From assembly GCF_025698545.1 (NCBI RefSeq), contig NC_068567.1, positions 1,054,001 to 1,118,000 of the forward strand: a DNA stretch of 64,000 nt, read 5' to 3'. How positions within the stretch are numbered: position 1 is the first letter of the stretch; each line of letters begins with the position of its first letter. Source of the stretch: Gossypium raimondii (Eukaryota; Streptophyta; Magnoliopsida; Malvales; Malvaceae). Below, piece after piece: positions 38,401 to 49,051 of the stretch. A program made the translations under genes and the position numbers. The notes under the pieces are model-generated. The model was not told where the DNA came from. It saw only the letters and a program-made list of their open reading frames with translations, and did not search any database.

Positions 38401-40403
38401 AGGATGAAAAGAGCTTTGTTCTTATTTAACTTGAAATGCCAAATGGTAATCCGCTTGTTGTTGAAAAAGCAGAGAACATAGAAGTTTCAGTTTGCAATCG
38501 AAATAGGTTGGAAATATCAACAGGAAGTAAGTTCCTTATTTGATCGTTTTATCACTTATCTAGTTCAGTTTTCCAACCAATTTTTTATCTACTCATCTTG
38601 AACTGAATCTAAAAGGTGTGTAAACAGTGATAAGTTGCAAAAATTGATCTTATGAAGAAATTAGCAGTGGAAACAACTTAAGTAATGTTTCCCTTTTAAC
38701 ATTGGCAATGGCTCAATCCATTATTAAGCAAAATTTCTTGATACAGAACCTAATCATGGAAGAAACATTACTGCCTTAATCGAAATTCCAAAAGATGACT
38801 CACCATTCAACAATAATAAGTCAGGTCAGTTTCAAAGCTTGTCTTCTGAGTCTGATAACGAAATAACATTGAAGGAGCAAGGATCATGGTGTAAAGAGGT
38901 TCATACTTCAATCCATTCCTTAAACACATTTCTTTGCTTTTATGCATATATTAAGGCTTTTACATCTAAAATTTTTCCTTTTTTTTTTTAATTCTTCTTT
39001 AGGATGTTCGGGCATATTTAGTCTCGAGATTTACAGGCAAGGAGAACAAACGGCTAAATAGATGGAAAACTAATGAGTTGATTGGGTATGTGCTAGCTTT
39101 GATAAGTTAATATTGGCATATGAAGTGATGATTATAATCTAACTATACATTGAAGTTTATGCTTCACAGAAAATTGATTGGACGAGATAAGGAGTTTTGC
39201 TTAATGGGTGACAAATTAGTACCTTTACTCATGGTGCCCCATGGTGATGAAACTCGAAAAGAGTATTATATTGATGATTCTGTAAGTAATTATCAATTTT
39301 TTGGAGATATGGGCATAACCTAATTTGGTAATCTATATATTCATATGATTTTCATAATTATAGAACTGTGTTGTGTATTAATTATGTATTTTCTCATGTC
39401 ATGTTCGAAGTTATCAGGTAGTATGAGTTGAAAATAAACAAATGTTGTTAATTCATTATGGTATGCAGGTCGTTAATACATTCTTCAAATTACTTAAGAA
39501 GAGATCTGATAGATTTCCAAAGGCATACATTAATCATTATTCATTCGACTCTCAAATAGCTGTAAGAAATTTTATCTTGCACGAGGAACTATATTGATAT
39601 TTCGAATTGAAATTGTTAGTATTTTATATCAAATACTATATATAGTACAGTTTAACCTATATATTTTGCAATCACTAGACTTCCTTGATACAAGGATCCA
39701 GATCAGAACATGAAGTATTAGCTTGGTTTAAAGCTGAGAAACTAAGAGGTGCTCATAAAGTAAGCTCTTCAATTTTTGCTATATGCTTTGTAATTGTGAT
39801 AAATTACATTAACTATTGCAGTAGAAAAAACCCAAATCAAAAATATCAACAGCAACTTAAATCCTTGATTGTAACTAACAAAGATGGAACCTTTTTTGCT
39901 TTCCTTTTTGTGATTGCAGTTGTTTTTACCATTGTGTTTATCAGCCCATTGGGTTCTTTTCTATGTTAATACCAAGGAGAAGAAAATTTCATGGTTGGAT
40001 TCAAATCCATCTTCTCGAATAATGTCTAATAATGTTGAACAACAAAAGATATTACTATGGTTCACGACCTTTCTACTGCCAGAGTTTGGTTATAATGATG
40101 CAAATGAATGGCCATTTGTAGTGCGTACTGATATTCCAGTGCAAAAAAAGTAAGTATTCATCTATCAAAATCTACACATTTTCTACCTTTTATTTACTTA
40201 TTATCTTACCTTTCTTTTTTCGTTTCTCTTGTACTACAATGTAAAGCTGGGTTGATTGTGGAGTATTCGTGATGAAATATGGTGATTGCCTTACGCATGG
40301 TGATTTCTTCCCTTTCACTCAAAATGACATGGTTCATTTTCGACGTCGTATCTTTCTTGATATATACTGTGGAAGATTGTATGGAAAAATTAGACAAGTT
40401 TGA
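31247..40403 (+). CDS. Mosaic gene A: GRAS + NLP GAF-like + BED/hAT + Ulp1 SUMO protease (about 1645 aa)
   Basis: Exons by splice signal and phase: 31247-32414, 34085-34119, 34824-35528, 35608-35685, 36063-37956, 38080-38114, 38225-38339, 38747-38898, 39003-39085, 39170-39281, 39469-39561, 39679-39759, 39920-40149, 40247-40403. They total 4938 nt, all GT-AG, every junction in phase, no internal stop; TGA at 40401-40403. Residues about 10-380 are GRAS, 390-401 a Pro-rich linker, 402-600 the NLP GAF-like region, 700-745 a BED finger, 750-1293 a hAT transposase body, 1306-1345 a basic NLS-like segment, 1345-1394 an acidic SIM-like segment, 1395-1645 a C48 protease. Start chosen at 31247 because paralogues open MASSFSDT there. 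Internal exons 3 and 5 lack a proper ATG, which argues against separate genes. RNA evidence is needed to prove one transcript. Confidence 0.75.
34824..35528 (+). CDS. Gene A exon 3: GAF-like region of NIN-like proteins
   Basis: Residues 402-636. Matches the N-terminal half of plant NLP proteins: 'LATFAEIYDMLEDVCFRYEL', 'RTSCYA', 'EACAKHHIQEGQAIAGKALQ', 'YPLFNAAQLFGSHAVVAICL' and 'YVVEFYWP'. In NLPs this region takes part in nitrate sensing and activates transcription. The DNA-binding RWP-RK and the PB1 domains are absent here. The open frame starts at a splice acceptor (TTTAACAG|GG), not at an ATG. Copy B has the equivalent exon at 49238-49855. Confidence 0.88.
36063..37956 (+). CDS. Gene A exon 5: BED zinc finger and domesticated hAT transposase
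   Basis: The BED finger has C-x2-C-x13-H-x3-H (C720, C723, H737, H741) after the aromatic 'SKVWLDFDKFE'. The hAT body follows with 'FSITMDNPYLSDD' (first catalytic Asp region), 'VATILDPRLKFKFVEF' and the C-terminal dimerisation part 'LYWWRINTKRFPTLAKMARD' and 'MEALVCSQNWL'. The hAT C-x-x-H motif expected after the first Asp is degraded (about 'HWFIGCTFIKDG'), so cutting activity is unlikely while DNA binding and dimerisation may persist. No terminal inverted repeats or 8-bp target duplication frame the exon, and it is spliced on both sides. This fits a domesticated transposase of the DAYSLEEPER type. Confidence 0.88.
38080..38898 (+). CDS. Gene A exons 6-8: basic and acidic linker
   Basis: Exons 38080-38114, 38225-38339 and 38747-38898. 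The second opens YKRKRKMED, an NLS-like basic run. The third carries 'ALIEIPKDD' and 'SLSSESDNEITL', a hydrophobic core followed by acidic and serine residues as in SUMO-interacting motifs. One exon present in copy B (52668-52753) is decayed here around 38620-38690, where its acceptor AG is lost. Skipping it keeps the frame, since exons 7 and 8 of A join in phase 1. Confidence 0.6.
39003..40403 (+). CDS. Gene A exons 9-14: C48 Ulp1-type SUMO protease domain
   Basis: Residues about 1395-1645. The last two exons carry the triad: H1527 in 'SAHWVLFYV', D1544 in 'ISWLDSNPSS' and C1598 in 'WVDCGVFVMKYGDCLT'. The His-Asp distance (17) equals that of yeast Ulp1 (H514, D531), and Asp-Cys (54) is close to its 49. 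The family cleaves SUMO precursors and SUMO conjugates in the nucleus. Upstream exons ('SEHEVLAWFKAEKL', 'TFFKLLKKRSDRFP') match the N-terminal lobe of plant Ulp1-like proteins. The triad is intact, so activity is plausible. Confidence 0.88.
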
Positions 40404-40873
40404 TGCCTTGTTTTTTCTAATTTTAATGCATACATGGTACTTTTATCCTCAGTTTATACTTACTTTCTACGGTTAAAGGTGAAGAACAATGTACTTGAAA
40501 ATATGACTTGACAATAGAATAGGATTTTGCCAATTTTAAAGTTGAGTTATGATCATTTTCCTTTGCATTTGAAATAATGTTTAGTTTATTGCTCCTTAAT
40601 CTCGAAGGACATTGAGCTTGAGGTGAAACAATTGATCACATTTTTTGGATGGCATTAAGTGTTTATCCAGCCACCATTAGTATTTCATGGAGATTCTATT
40701 TTCAAGTTACAAGACAAGATGATTTGGGAATTGTGGAGAGCTTAATAATGCATGATCTTGCATTGCATGCTCTGTTGCTGTGACTGAATGTTGCATCACA
40801 AGTTGACATTTTTGCTCCAGTTAAGTGGTGTTAGCTCGGATCATTGCATATGCATTCGGATATGCATCAATAC
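40404..40873. other. 3' flank of gene A
   Basis: Nothing coding recognised; presumably 3' UTR followed by spacer before the PPR relic. Confidence 0.5.
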
Positions 40874-41640
40874 AGATTCAGATCATTTCAGGTTGTGCCA
40901 AATCTAGGAATTTGGATATGATGGTGAAACTTTGATTGACAACTCAGTTCCTAGCATGTATGCAAAGTCACTGCAAAGTGTGGTGGCATTGTCTCAGCTC
41001 GATGAGTATTCGAAATGATAGACTTTCTTGTGGACATTGATGATTATTGTGTATACTCAGCATGGTTACCCTTCTGAAGCATTGGATTTATGCAATAGTT
41101 TGTTAAGAACCGATCTTAAACCAAATGAAGCTATCATTACCAGCATACTCTCTGCTTGCGCTGATTTGGGGCCGCTGAGCATTAGGAATGAGATTGAACT
41201 TTATGTGATCGACAGGTCCAGACCTCATTGGTTCACATGTACTGTAGATGTGGTACGATAGACAAGGCATAAGTACTTGGAGGAGTGCTATATAAAGATT
41301 TAGCTGTTTGGATTTCCAAGGTAAACGGTTATGCGATTCACGGAATGGGTCATCAGATGTAGATAACCGAACCTTGCAGCTTACGTCATGTTGTTTTCAT
41401 GAGTATATTATTGGCTTGCAGTCATTCAAGGTTGGTGGAGGATTGGATTGAAGAACTTCAAAAGCATGAAAAATGATTTTGGAATAAAACCCGGTGTAGA
41501 GCATTATACTTGCTTGGTCGATCTTACTTGGTAGGGTGGGTCACTTCAACTTGGCTTTGAAAATTAAAAACCATCCAAGAGATGCCCATGCAAGCTCAAG
41601 CTTGGGCTCCATTGCTTAGTGCATGTAGGAAACACCAGCA
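40874..41640 (+). pseudogene. PPR pseudogene, inverted paralogue of 25488-27671
   Basis: Reads 'QHGYPSEALDL', 'LLRTDLKPNEAIITSILSAC' and, after frameshifts, the 'YGIEPGIEHYTCLVDLL'-like and 'AWAPLLSACRKH'-like segments of the intact PPR gene. It covers roughly residues 250-520 of that protein. Stops (for example after 41261), indels and a deletion between repeats make it a dead fragment. It is in the opposite orientation to the intact gene, about 13 kb away. Confidence 0.85.
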
Positions 41641-42024
41641 GTTACTATTTTACAACGAATATTTTTAATGTATCACATTTTCTTCTTACGTAAAAAAATA
41701 ATAATTTAAATCTGCAACGTTTCACGCCGGGACGATACAACTCCTGGTTTCTGCCAATTTGGTACATATAATTCTGAAAAGTTATATCAATTTCTGTAAA
41801 TTTGAAATTGTGCCACCAACTATCAAAATAGTGCCAAGTCAGAGTTTAATAGCAATTAAACTGTCACGTAAGCTGTTAATGTTGACCATTAGTCAACTAA
41901 TGACCACGTCAGCATATCCGTCAAAAATAAATTAATGTGACAAAAAAATAAATGTTAGGGGTTAAAGTGCTCCAAAAAGGAAAGATAAAGAGTCAAAGTG
42001 ACCAAACATTCAAACATTAGGGGC
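41641..42024. other. Spacer with TE debris
   Basis: No gene. Segments such as 'aggggttaaagtg' and 'ttaggggctatttttgg' resemble ends of short non-coding repeats, but no boundaries were found. Confidence 0.35.
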
Positions 42025-42530
42025 TATTTTTGGTATTATGCCTATATTTTAATAAAATTTGAATTTTAGATTTTGTATTTTGAAAGTTTTGAAATTTAAT
42101 CTCTATACTTAAAAATTAAAAGTTAAGTCCTTTTAACTTTTTATTTAAAAATTTTGTCTATTCATTAAAATCTTAAGTATTTTCTATCAAAATTTATCAA
42201 TTTGAAATGTTGATTAGGCTATCATTATGTGATAATGCTTATGATTGATAGAAAACTGAACATGTCAAGTTGAAATATTTAAATAAAAATTACTAACGAT
42301 AATAAAAGTAGGTGATTGAATTTTTAACTTTTTAAGGATAGAGACTAAATCTCAAATTCTATTAAAGTATAGGGACTAACATCATATTTTAACCTAAGAA
42401 GAAGTAGAACTCTAACTTCATATAACTAATTAGCCAAGGTTAAAACAATCAATACAATATAAAATTTTCTCTAGGGTTTTCTCCGTGCACCATATATATA
42501 GTTAAACATCCAGCATTCGTAGTGCCTAGA
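42025..42530 (+). promoter_or_regulatory. Orphan copy of the eL38 promoter
   Basis: Matches about 28625-29095 in the same orientation, including the telo-box TAGGGTTT (42472-42479) and a TATATATAG box (42493-42501). No eL38 coding exon follows. The next recognisable coding piece is the mosaic-gene fragment starting at 42645. Confidence 0.7.
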
Positions 42531-42644
42531 CCTATCTATAGGTAAAGTCGAGTGTCCGCTCAAAAAATGGGAAAGTTTGAGTAAAAATATATGTTTGAAA
42601 GATAGATTTTGACAGAAAAATAAGGCCCATTTAAAAAATAGGTC

Positions 42645-43425
42645 ATGATCACGAATCCAGCCAACTTGAACCCCGAGAGCATGGAAGCTTTAGTATGCAG
42701 TCAAAATTTGTTGGTAATTCCCAAAGAAAGTAAGTCTTTACTCTTAATTTGTTTAGACCCTTTCATTTGATCTCCTATGCATCGCTTTCGAGAGTCTAAT
42801 CTATTCCTCAGAGGTCCATTATCTAATCACGTAACTATGTTCATTGGCTATCACAGGTGATGGAGTTCATCAACCCGTACAAACTATGGTATGCACCACA
42901 TGTGAATTATGATTGGAAGTGATGTACATTGATTTTTTTTCATACGCTATAAAGATTGAATTACCTTAATGCCTTTTTCATTTCATAGTATAAAAGGGAA
43001 AGGAAGATGGACCAGGAGGATTATTATCTGGTAAAAAAATCCAAACCTTTGAAACGCGAAGAAACTAATAATATCCAAGATATTGCCAATGATTCCAACA
43101 ACAGTGGTAATTGATCTATGCTTATTATTAATTACAATATTACTCGAACTTAAATGTCAATATTGATACGAGTATTTGACTGACCTAAATACTAAAATTA
43201 AAGTAAAATAAAGTAGAGATGAAGGAAGCTTCAGTCTGCAATTAAAATAGGTTTGAAATGTGAATAGGAGGTAAGTTCATATACTAATTTATCTACTTCA
43301 ATTTTTCGACTAGTATCTTGAAATAAATCTAAAAGAGATGGAAACAATGAAAGGTTACAAAAACTCGTATCATGGAGAAACTGGTAGTGGAGACAAATCC
43401 AAAGCTTCCAACAAAATGGTAAGAA
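42645..43425 (+). pseudogene. 3' remnant of a mosaic gene (end of hAT exon plus linker exons)
   Basis: Exon pieces match gene B: 42645-42729 (hAT C-terminus, 'NLNPESMEALVCSQN', ends AAAGAAA|GTAAGT), 42858-42889 and 42989-43106 (opens YKRERKMDQE). Their phases still join. A further exon-like stretch 43331-43420 has lost its acceptor. GRAS, NLP, BED and Ulp1 parts are missing. An ATG is present at 42645 in the hAT frame, about 145 bp after the orphan TATA box. The copy near 58480-59190 is its closest relative. Confidence 0.75.
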
Positions 43426-44820
43426 ATTAGATTATTATTTTCCGTTTAATTCAAATGTTTGATCATTGCTGCAACAATAAATTTCAATGTTTTTTAATAA
43501 ATTAGTTATAGTTATCGAGGATTGTCAAGTAACTTAATATCTTCTTTACCTTCTATTATTGACAAACAATCTCATAACGACCACTTAAGAATTTAATTTA
43601 TCAATAGTTTTAAGGAGCAAAAGAAACTTAATTCTAACAAACAAATGCATATTAAAGTTTATTTAAATTAGATTGCATGCCCACATTACACAAATTATTA
43701 TGCAATCGCCACAATTATTAGAAACTAGTTGATCAACTAATTATCTAACTCACAAAGCAATTATTCTAAGCTTTCAGATACTGGTCATATATTTAACAAA
43801 TTTGAACAATTGTAATTAAACCAAAAGACATGCCAATATCAAAGAACACAGAAAAGATTAAGAGCAATTAAGTCTCACAACCTGTAGAATTGAACGTCAA
43901 ATGTTACTTTAACTAGAAAAGAGGAATTTAGCAAGTCATAAAGAAAATAAAATGCAAAGTGAACTAAAATTGGAAATGGAGATCCTTCAGCTCTATTCTA
44001 AGATCCTATTTATAGAGTTTATGGAGTTTTAACTAACTTCAAACTAGGGTTACAAATTAGCATAGTTTCATATGGGGGGTTGAGGTGCGATGTGTTTAAC
44101 ATATTTTTTCTTTCACGTTACAATATTACTATTATATTTAATCTCACCGTCACAGTTATTTTTACACTAACGCAGGTAAACACACCGTCTATGCAAACCC
44201 ATTTACACTTAAATACTCAAAAAGACAAAAGTAACCATTCAACTTAATTTTAAAATAGCAAACAGACCCACAAGACACGGGCAATGACGTCGAGACTCGA
44301 TGAAAAGGGGTCGCGGCATGAAACTCGGGGCGCTGGCTACTGGGTTGGAGCGCCCCTTGCTTCTTTGGGCCGGCGCTAGTGAACTTGGTTTTGGATCAAG
44401 TGTGATTAGAGTTTTTTTTTTTCTTTTTACCATCGGTGATTAAAGCTTACTCCTTATAAAATTGGAAACAACAAAATAATCTTTTTTTGGAAAGAAGAAT
44501 AGCTTTAAACATTGTGAAAATAAAATGCGGTTTAAATATTTATTTTAGCCACTAATTTTTTTATAAAAAATGATATTTCATCGAGGATGGAACTATTATC
44601 TATTATTACTAATAATATTATTATTTAAGTATAATAAAATAAAAATTTGTTAAGCAAAAAAGAAACCGGTAAGTAGAAAATGTAATCAAGATTAGGTCAT
44701 AATTAAAATGTCCATTTATCTTAATTTTTAATAAAAATGCAAATAAAAGAAAGTGAATGAAAATGAATAGAAGATGGAACGGGGGAGGATGTGTAGAAAT
44801 TGACTAAACTTTCGGAGAAT
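43426..44820. repeat. Non-coding block shared with 59587-60960
   Basis: About 1.4 kb, over 90% alike by eye to 59587-60960. The first 940 bp (43460-44398) run from TGATCATTG to TTGGATCA and contain 'cctatttatagagtttatgg' and a GC-rich stretch 44270-44390. This looks like LTR sequence, but no target duplication was found. 44400-44800 is an inverted relative of 20700-20960 and 22870-23130. An open frame at 44239-44433 on the minus strand is an effect of the GC-rich part. Confidence 0.6.
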
Positions 44821-44825
44821 CTTTA

Positions 44826-45850
44826 ATTCCGCGTGGAGTTTCTCCATCAATCAATGACTCGCGCTTGCTTTTACTTTGGGATAAACTAACTTTTAATCTT
44901 TGATTTTGATATTTTTTTAATTTAGTCCTTAATTTTTTTGGTTTACTTTAGTTTTAGAATTTGATAAATTTCTTTTTTTAGTTTTAGGTCAGGTGATGAC
45001 ATGATAATATGATATTGTACTATGTTATCACTTAAAAAATATATTTTTCTTTTCGTTTTAGGAATTTTTATTTGTTCTCGTAGTATATTTTTTTAGTCTT
45101 GTTTATACAAATAACCTTAGTCTTACAAGTGGTTTTATGGATAGTTTTGTTGCCGTTCTCTCTAGTTTGATGAATGCTCTAATATTTTTTCGATTTTTAC
45201 CTACCGCTTTGGATCATCCATGGTTGATTATCTTATCGCATTAAGTGCTTGCAATCACTCTATATATATCGTGCTTGAATTGTGATAATGCCAATTGTCA
45301 ACAGGTCGGGTCATGATACTGAAGCTAAAGTTGAAACAGTGTATTCCGCGTGGGGTTTCTCCATCAAGCAATGACTCGCCATTGCTTTTACTTTGGGATA
45401 AACTAACTTTTAATCATTGATTTTGATATTTTTTTTAATTTAGTCCTTAATTTTTTTGGTTTACTTTAGTTTTAGAATTTGATAATTTTTTTTTTTTAGT
45501 TTTAGGTCAGGTGGTGACATGATAATATGATATTGTACTATGTTATCACTTTAAAAATATATTTTTCTTTCTGTTTTAGGAATTTTTATCTGTTCTTGTA
45601 GTAAGTTTTTTTAGTCTTGTTTATACAAATAACTTTAGTTTTACAAGTAGTTTTATGGATAGTTTTGTTGTCGTTCTCTCTAGTTTGATGAATACTCTAA
45701 TATTTTTTCGATTTTTACCTACCGCTTTGGATCATCCATGGTTGATTATCTTATCGCATTAAGTGCTTGCAATCACTCTATATATATCGTGCTTGAATTG
45801 TGATAATGCCATTTGTTAACGGGTCGGGTCATGATATTGAAGCTAAAGTC
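44826..45850. repeat. 517-bp tandem duplication upstream of gene B
   Basis: Units 44826-45342 and 45343 to about 45850 both open ATTCCGCGTGG and run through 'tactttgggataaactaac' to 'gaagctaaag'. Copy D has only one unit at about 60960-61395. The same 'attccgcgtg' word recurs just upstream of genes B (46152) and C (57969). Confidence 0.8.
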
Positions 45851-46289
45851 TTTGTTGTGTTGTTTGAGCTTGTCCTTCATTATTTGTTATGAGTATTTGT
45901 TATTTTTTTCTCTAAATTATATGGTTCCTTCATTAATTAATAAATTTACCTTTAAATATATATATTTCTATAAAAATTAGATAATAACATCACACCATTT
46001 TAGAATACAAAATCAGGGATCAAATTTGTGAAATTCTTGTATTAATGTAGACAAAAAAAATGAGAAGAGTAGGTTGAGATATTATTTAATTTGCAGGCAG
46101 GTAATCTGTCTGTAGGAAGCAAAAAGAAAAGTCAAAATAGAAACACTGAGTATTCCGCGTGAGTGATCAATGACGCGCTTTTCCTATTGCGTTTGCTTTT
46201 CCTGAGTGATCATCTTGCTGCTTTCACCTACTTTTCTACCATATTTCTCTTCTGCTTTACCCAAACTCTGTTGAATCTCACCTTCTTTC

Positions 46290-47421
46290 ATGGCTTCTTC
46301 TTTTTCTGACACCGTCTTGAGATTGTTACTATCCTGCGCTGAAGCTATTGAAGATGGGGATCTGAAGAGCGCCGATGGGTTCCTTCACAGCATCTTGATT
46401 CTTGCTGGTGAGAGCTGCTACTCAGATCAAAGACTGGTGAAATACTTTGCGGACGCTCTGGTTCGCCGAGCCTACGGACTGCATCCCGCTTGTTCCTCCT
46501 TCACTTTCCTTGTGGATCCTGCAGCATATTATCATAGTATCTGCTACCTTATTAATGGCGTCATAGAAAATGTCATCCATGATGCTTTGATGGGAATCAG
46601 GCGATTTCACCTCATTGATTTCTCCATCCCGTATTACTACAGTTTTGGGAATTCAGTTGTTCGTACACTACCGACCTTCTCTGGCGAACCTCTACCCGTC
46701 CGTGTAAGTTACATACTTCCACCATTTCTGAAAAAATATGTAAAATTCTCACGCCAAATGGAGTTTTTGACTAGGGATGCCAAGGAAGTTAATGTAAAGT
46801 TGGAGGATGAGTTGAAAGTGGTTTATGGCAATAGTTTGGCAGAAGTGGATGAATGTGAAATAGATTTGAAAAGAAGAAGAGATGATGAAATGGTGGTGGT
46901 TTACTATAAATTTAAACTTGAAAAGTTGGTAAGAGATGCAAAAGCAATGGAGAGAGAGTTGGTAAGATTGAAGGAGATAAATCCGACGATTGTAATCATG
47001 CTAGACTTTTATTCTAATCATGCCCACTCCAATTTCTTGACATGTTTCAAGGATTCATTTCAGTATTCCTTGAAGACTTTTGAATACTACTGGGAGGAGT
47101 TGGACCATTATATTGATGGGAAGTATGGGTGGGAGTGCAACAGAGAGGTAGGGGAAGGTAATAATATAATTAGGCGGCACCCAACTTTGACAGAATGGCA
47201 ACATCTCTTTTCAAGGGCTGGCTTTAGTCGAATTCCATTAAACCACAAGAAAGATAATCTTAGCGTTGAGGATGAACGTTGGTTAGAAATAATGGGGGAG
47301 GAAGAAGAGTGTTTGATTTTAGGTAACGAGGGATGTCCAATGTTTTTCTTATCGGCATGGAAACCCAAAGTTGAAGATGGACACTTCAATTCCATTTCCA
47401 CCAACCATAAGTTTGGACAAG
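46290..47421 (+). CDS. Gene B exon 1: GRAS domain
   Basis: Opens MASSFSDTVLRLLLSCAEAI at ATG 46290. Contains LHRI, 'RFHLIDFSIPYYY' (VHIID position), 'LVRLKEINPTIVIMLDFYSN' and 'MFFLSAWKPK' (SAW). 377 residues to the phase-1 donor CAAG|GTATTT. Open along its whole length and very similar to copy D, more so than to A. Confidence 0.87.
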
Positions 47422-48242
47422 GTATTTCTTCTTCTTCTTTTCTTTTTTTAAATTATATAATAATTTTATAATTGAATTGATGGTTGAACCACCAAATTAT
47501 CAATTTATTAATTCTATTTAAATTGACAATATATTTTTAAGTTAAAATATATATTTAGGACATGATTAGTAATAAGTTGAATTCAACAGAAAGTGACGAA
47601 ATTAATAAAAGTTGATCCATTTGACTAATTATAGCATTTTCATTGAATGGAATATCTTTGTAGGTTTCGATCCAAATCCTGCGCCTCTTCAACCTCGTCA
47701 ACCTTTTCTAGAGGTTTTACTTTAACATTTAGCTCTGTTTTCTTTTCTTTTGGTTTCATACAAAATATTTATTGTTCATTATTGATAAATTGTGTAAATA
47801 AAGTATTGATCATATTAATAGTCAAGTTTGAGCCAACTCTCAACTACTATATTTTAGTATACCAAAAATAATTACATTTTAATAAAAATATTAGTTTTAT
47901 TATTAAAAGTTTTAATTCAAATTATTTAATCCTTATTAAGATTCACGTTATGACTAACCAAATTGTCTATCTTTGTACATGTTTAAATGCATTTGGGCCA
48001 GTCGGCTTGAATTATTTTTACAATAAAAACTATAACTTTTATTTAAATTTAATTATAAAATAAAAATAAAAATACTCATATACTCATATTTGAAATATTT
48101 GAAATATTTTATTTTTAAAAATAGTAAAATTAACCCTTTTAGGTAGCTTAGACTTGACTCAGATAAGTTTTTAATTTTTTTTGGTTCAATCCAACTTTAT
48201 TTATGGATACCTATCTATGTAAGAGAAATCAAATTTATTTGA

Positions 48243-49051
48243 AGGGTAAACTACATCACTTTTGTTTACCTTAGATTACATTTCAGTCACTTATGTTTGA
48301 AATGGTACGTTTTAGTCACTTACGTTATTGTGTTGTAACATTTTAGTCACTAAGCCGTTAATTTTCGTTAATGGTGTAATGGTAAGCTGACGTGGCACGT
48401 TAAATTATCATTTCAAACAAAAACTTTAGGTTAAATTATACAATTGGTCCCCATAATTTTTCATTTTGAGCAATCTAATTCTTTTATGTTCTTTTAACTT
48501 TCTTTCTTTATTTTCTTTATTTTCCATTCTCTTCTGCTTTTCCCTCTGTTTTCCTACCTTCTTTATTTCTTTTAACATACCAGGAAGTCGAATTGGTAGT
48601 GAAGAAAGAAGCATGGTATGGGTTTATGGGTTTTGGTTATAGGGTTTTGGTTATAGGCAAATGATGATAGTCGACTTCCTACTTCTTTTTTCACTGCCAA
48701 TTCGACTTCTTAATATGTTAAAAGAAATGGGAAAGATATGAAAACAGAGGGAGAAACAAAAGAGAAGGAAAAAAAGATGAAAGTTTAAAGTACATAAAAG
48801 AAAAAAATTTAAATTACTTAAAACGAAAAAAATATGGGAATCAATTGTATAATTTAACCTAAAATTTTGTTTAAAATGATGATTTAACGTGCCACGTCAG
48901 CTTACCGTTACACCATTAACGATGATTAATGGCTTAGTGACTAAAATGTTACAATATGATAACGTAAATGACTAAAACGTAACATTTCAAACATAAGTGA
49001 CTAAAACGTAACCTAAGGTAAACAAAAGTGACCATGAGTGTAGTTTACCCT
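48243..49051. mobile_element. 809-bp foldback element in intron 2 of gene B
   Basis: Almost the whole element is an inverted repeat: arms about 48243-48610 and 48680-49051, ends AGGGTAAACTACA and its complement. Flanked by TTATTTGA on both sides (48235-48242, 49052-49059). Copy D near 63908-63925 has the same site uninterrupted, with one TTATTTGA. No coding capacity; a non-autonomous DNA transposon (MULE- or hAT-like by target size). Confidence 0.8.

Noticed and set aside
38424..38528. Extra exon between exons 7 and 8 of gene A (ends like the hAT exon, GGAAGTAAGTT)
   Set aside because: No clear acceptor and no need for it, since the neighbouring exons already join in phase; probably a decayed duplicate exon end.
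43460..44398. Possible solo LTR (TG...CA, 939 bp)
   Set aside because: No target duplication here or at the second copy (59587-60523); kept only as a duplicated non-coding block.
44239..44433. Minus-strand frame with Pro/Ser/Arg-rich product
   Set aside because: Lies in the GC-rich part of a duplicated non-coding block; the equivalent frame is broken in the copy near 60400.
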